A DNA stretch of 7,596 nucleotides from an uncultured Spirochaetales bacterium (GTDB lineage: Bacteria > Spirochaetota > Spirochaetia > Sphaerochaetales > Sphaerochaetaceae). The DNA lies in the NCBI GenBank assembly GCA_945947045.1, contig CAMEXG010000099.1, forward strand, positions 1-7,596. Direction: 5' to 3'. Shown piece by piece: positions 6,301 through 7,596 of the stretch (its first letter is position 1; the number at the start of each line of letters is the position of its first letter). The notes beneath the pieces are model-generated. The model was given only the letters and a program-made list of their open reading frames with translations, was not told the DNA's origin and made no database searches. The translations under genes and the position numbers were made by a program.

Positions 6301-7596
6301 CTAGAAGCTCCAGCCGATTCTGACTGCACCTCCGAAATTGTATTCCTTGGTCTGGACGAAATATCTTCCCTGTCCCTCAAGTGACATGAAGAGTGCATCA
6401 CCCAGCTTCCACTGTAATCCGAGTACACCTGTTGCAACAACCGCACTATTAAATCCAAATACCTGTGGACCGATATGGGATGTAATACCAGAGACATTAC
6501 TTGCAAGTGAGTATCCGACTCCGATTCCAAGGTATGCTCTTGTCTGTCCCCAATCAAGAGAGAACATAAGCTTGGTATCTAATGTTCCATCTACAGCCCA
6601 ATTGTTTCCATTGAGGAAGAACTTGAATTCATGGCCGACAAATGTTCCGTCCAACGGTCTGAAAATAAATGCAGCATCAAATCTTGTTCCGACTCCAATT
6701 GGTCCAAGGCTGAACATATTCCTAAACTCGCCAGCGATATTGAATGTCGGGAAGATTGTAGGATTATAACTTCTTCCTGTCTTGAAGCCAAAATCTGCAC
6801 CGAGAGAAAGAGACACATCAAATGAAGTTACTTTTTCCGCCACAGGAGAAGTATCATCTCCTGTCAGAACAACCTTGACACCATCTGTTACAACACTTAC
6901 CACTATGTTGGAAACTGGCTCAGGAACTACAGGAGCTTCTACTGTTTCTTCTACAACCGGTTCCTCTACTACTACTACTTCTTCTACAGGGGCAAAGAGC
7001 TTAGAGATATACTCTTCAATGTCGCTCTTAAATACCGGGATATATGGAGATGGATCCAATTCCCTAGGAATACTGAGCATGAATCCATCCGGTGTATATT
7101 CAACAGCTACATTTTCAGTAAGGAAAGCTCCATACTTTGCAACTTCATAGAGGACGAAGCCTCTTATGTCAGCGTCAGTGAGAATTCCGTTGATAGCTGT
7201 CTCTGCCAAATATGTTCCGTCGTACCATGTGTTCTCCACCACAAAGCCCATGATCTTAAACTCGTCATATCCAGAGATGACCGATGGAACAACTTCTGTA
7301 ACAGGCTCTTCCACCTCCTCCACAGGAGCAAAGAGTGTTGATACATATTCTTCGATGTCGCTCTTGTACTGAGAGATGTATGCTGATGGATCCACGGCCT
7401 CAGGATATGTGAGGACAAAGCCGTCCTCTACATATTCGATTGCAACGTTCTCTAGGAGGAAGTCGCCGTACTTTCCAATCTCATACTCTGCAAAGCCCTT
7501 TACGTCTGATTCATACAAGAGGCCCTTTGTCTCGGAGACGGATGTAAATGTTCCCGGTACCCAGCTGTTGAGGACTTTGTAGCCAAATACTGTGAA
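6301..7596 (-). CDS. Outer-membrane beta-barrel protein with tandem periplasmic-type repeats, N-terminus outside window
   Basis: The visible 431 residues are the C-terminal part. The frame stays open to the right edge, so the real start and any signal peptide lie beyond 7596. Residues 1-95 and 113-207 are two copies of one repeat, identical at 51 of 95 positions with no gaps (hand count). Each ends in KSDIEEY, one variable residue, S, another variable residue, then LFAPVEEV, and each is followed by a Pro/Glu/Val-rich linker. After about residue 255 the pattern changes to alternating hydrophobic and polar strands with many Gly and aromatic residues (for example SFDVSLSLGADFGF, TRAYLGIGVGYSLA, GGAVRIGWSF). 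This suggests a barrel of about eight strands. The last residue is Phe, the usual signal for the Bam insertion machinery. I do not recognise a named family. The repeats are presumably periplasmic, with the linker spanning toward the cell wall, but this is inference. Confidence 0.82.
   Translation of the reverse strand, partial: FTVFGYKVLNSWVPGTFTSVSETKGLLYESDVKGFAEYEIGKYGDFLLENVAIEYVEDGFVLTYPEAVDPSAYISQYKSDIEEYVSTLFAPVEEVEEPVTEVVPSVISGYDEFKIMGFVVENTWYDGTYLAETAINGILTDADIRGFVLYEVAKYGAFLTENVAVEYTPDGFMLSIPRELDPSPYIPVFKSDIEEYISKLFAPVEEVVVVEEPVVEETVEAPVVPEPVSNIVVSVVTDGVKVVLTGDDTSPVAEKVTSFDVSLSLGADFGFKTGRSYNPTIFPTFNIAGEFRNMFSLGPIGVGTRFDAAFIFRPLDGTFVGHEFKFFLNGNNWAVDGTLDTKLMFSLDWGQTRAYLGIGVGYSLASNVSGITSHIGPQVFGFNSAVVATGVLGLQWKLGDALFMSLEGQGRYFVQTKEYNFGGAVRIGWSF
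6976..7260 (-). repeat. Repeat unit 2 of the outer-membrane protein gene
   Basis: Codons from FKIMGFVVENTW to LFAPVEEV (95 residues). It is in phase with unit 1 at a 336-nt (112-codon) period. The best conserved stretch is in the middle and end: Y-E-x-x-K-Y-G-x-F-L-x-E-N-V-A-x-E-Y, D-G-F, D-P-S-x-Y-I and KSDIEEY. The linker after it (6975-6907) is longer than the one after unit 1: 23 residues against 17. Confidence 0.85.
7312..7596 (-). repeat. Repeat unit 1 of the outer-membrane protein gene
   Basis: Codons from FTVFGYKVLNSW to LFAPVEEV (95 residues), reaching the window edge. It aligns without gaps to unit 2. The true unit boundary is arbitrary, and more copies may lie upstream. It is followed by a 17-residue linker (7311-7261) rich in Glu, Pro and Val. 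Confidence 0.85.

Noticed and set aside
6782..7150. A Ser/Thr-rich open frame of 122 codons on the plus strand
   Set aside because: The Ser/Thr runs are simply the reverse complement of the Glu/Val/Pro linker codons of the outer-membrane protein gene. It has no support of its own.
7516..7518. TTG at 7518 as the start of the outer-membrane protein
   Set aside because: The frame stays open to the window edge, and the 26 codons upstream of the TTG match repeat unit 2 in phase, so the coding region extends further. The visible part has no signal peptide.

Overview
The window looks like ordinary chromosome from a diderm (Gram-negative-type) bacterium of low-to-moderate GC. An outer-membrane beta-barrel protein ending in phenylalanine shows the two membranes. 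The style of the FtsH and LepA proteins, the long hydrophilic FtsH tail and the gene mix make me lean to a spirochaete (Treponema/Sphaerochaeta side). That assignment is impression rather than proof. All six genes lie on the minus strand, so they are transcribed from right to left as numbered.

In transcription order, the right end (7596 to 6301) is the 3' part of a gene for an outer-membrane protein that I do not recognise. It carries two 112-codon tandem repeats joined by Pro/Glu/Val linkers, followed by a C-terminal beta-barrel of roughly eight strands. It ends at a clear intrinsic terminator (6288-6249). A promoter candidate (6246-6218) then starts a two-gene unit: an MscS-family mechanosensitive channel (6200-5391) and, overlapping it by 4 nt, a 165-residue protein of unknown function with one membrane anchor (5394-4897).

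A 132-nt gap follows (4896-4765). It holds a long imperfect inverted repeat and a second promoter candidate, which touches the repeat's edge. This promoter would serve a tightly packed set: ftsH (4764-2707, membrane AAA+ zinc protease), lepA (2704-890, ribosomal GTPase EF-4) and galM (890 to beyond position 1, aldose 1-epimerase, C-terminus cut off by the window). The gaps are 2 nt between ftsH and lepA and a 1-nt stop/start overlap between lepA and galM, so translation is probably coupled.

No tRNA, rRNA, CRISPR array, insertion sequence or phage gene was seen, and there is no gene-free stretch above 300 nt. The least explained parts are the repeat-bearing outer-membrane protein, the small protein coupled to mscS, and the inverted repeat upstream of ftsH. 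I did not find evidence of a clearly new multi-gene system.
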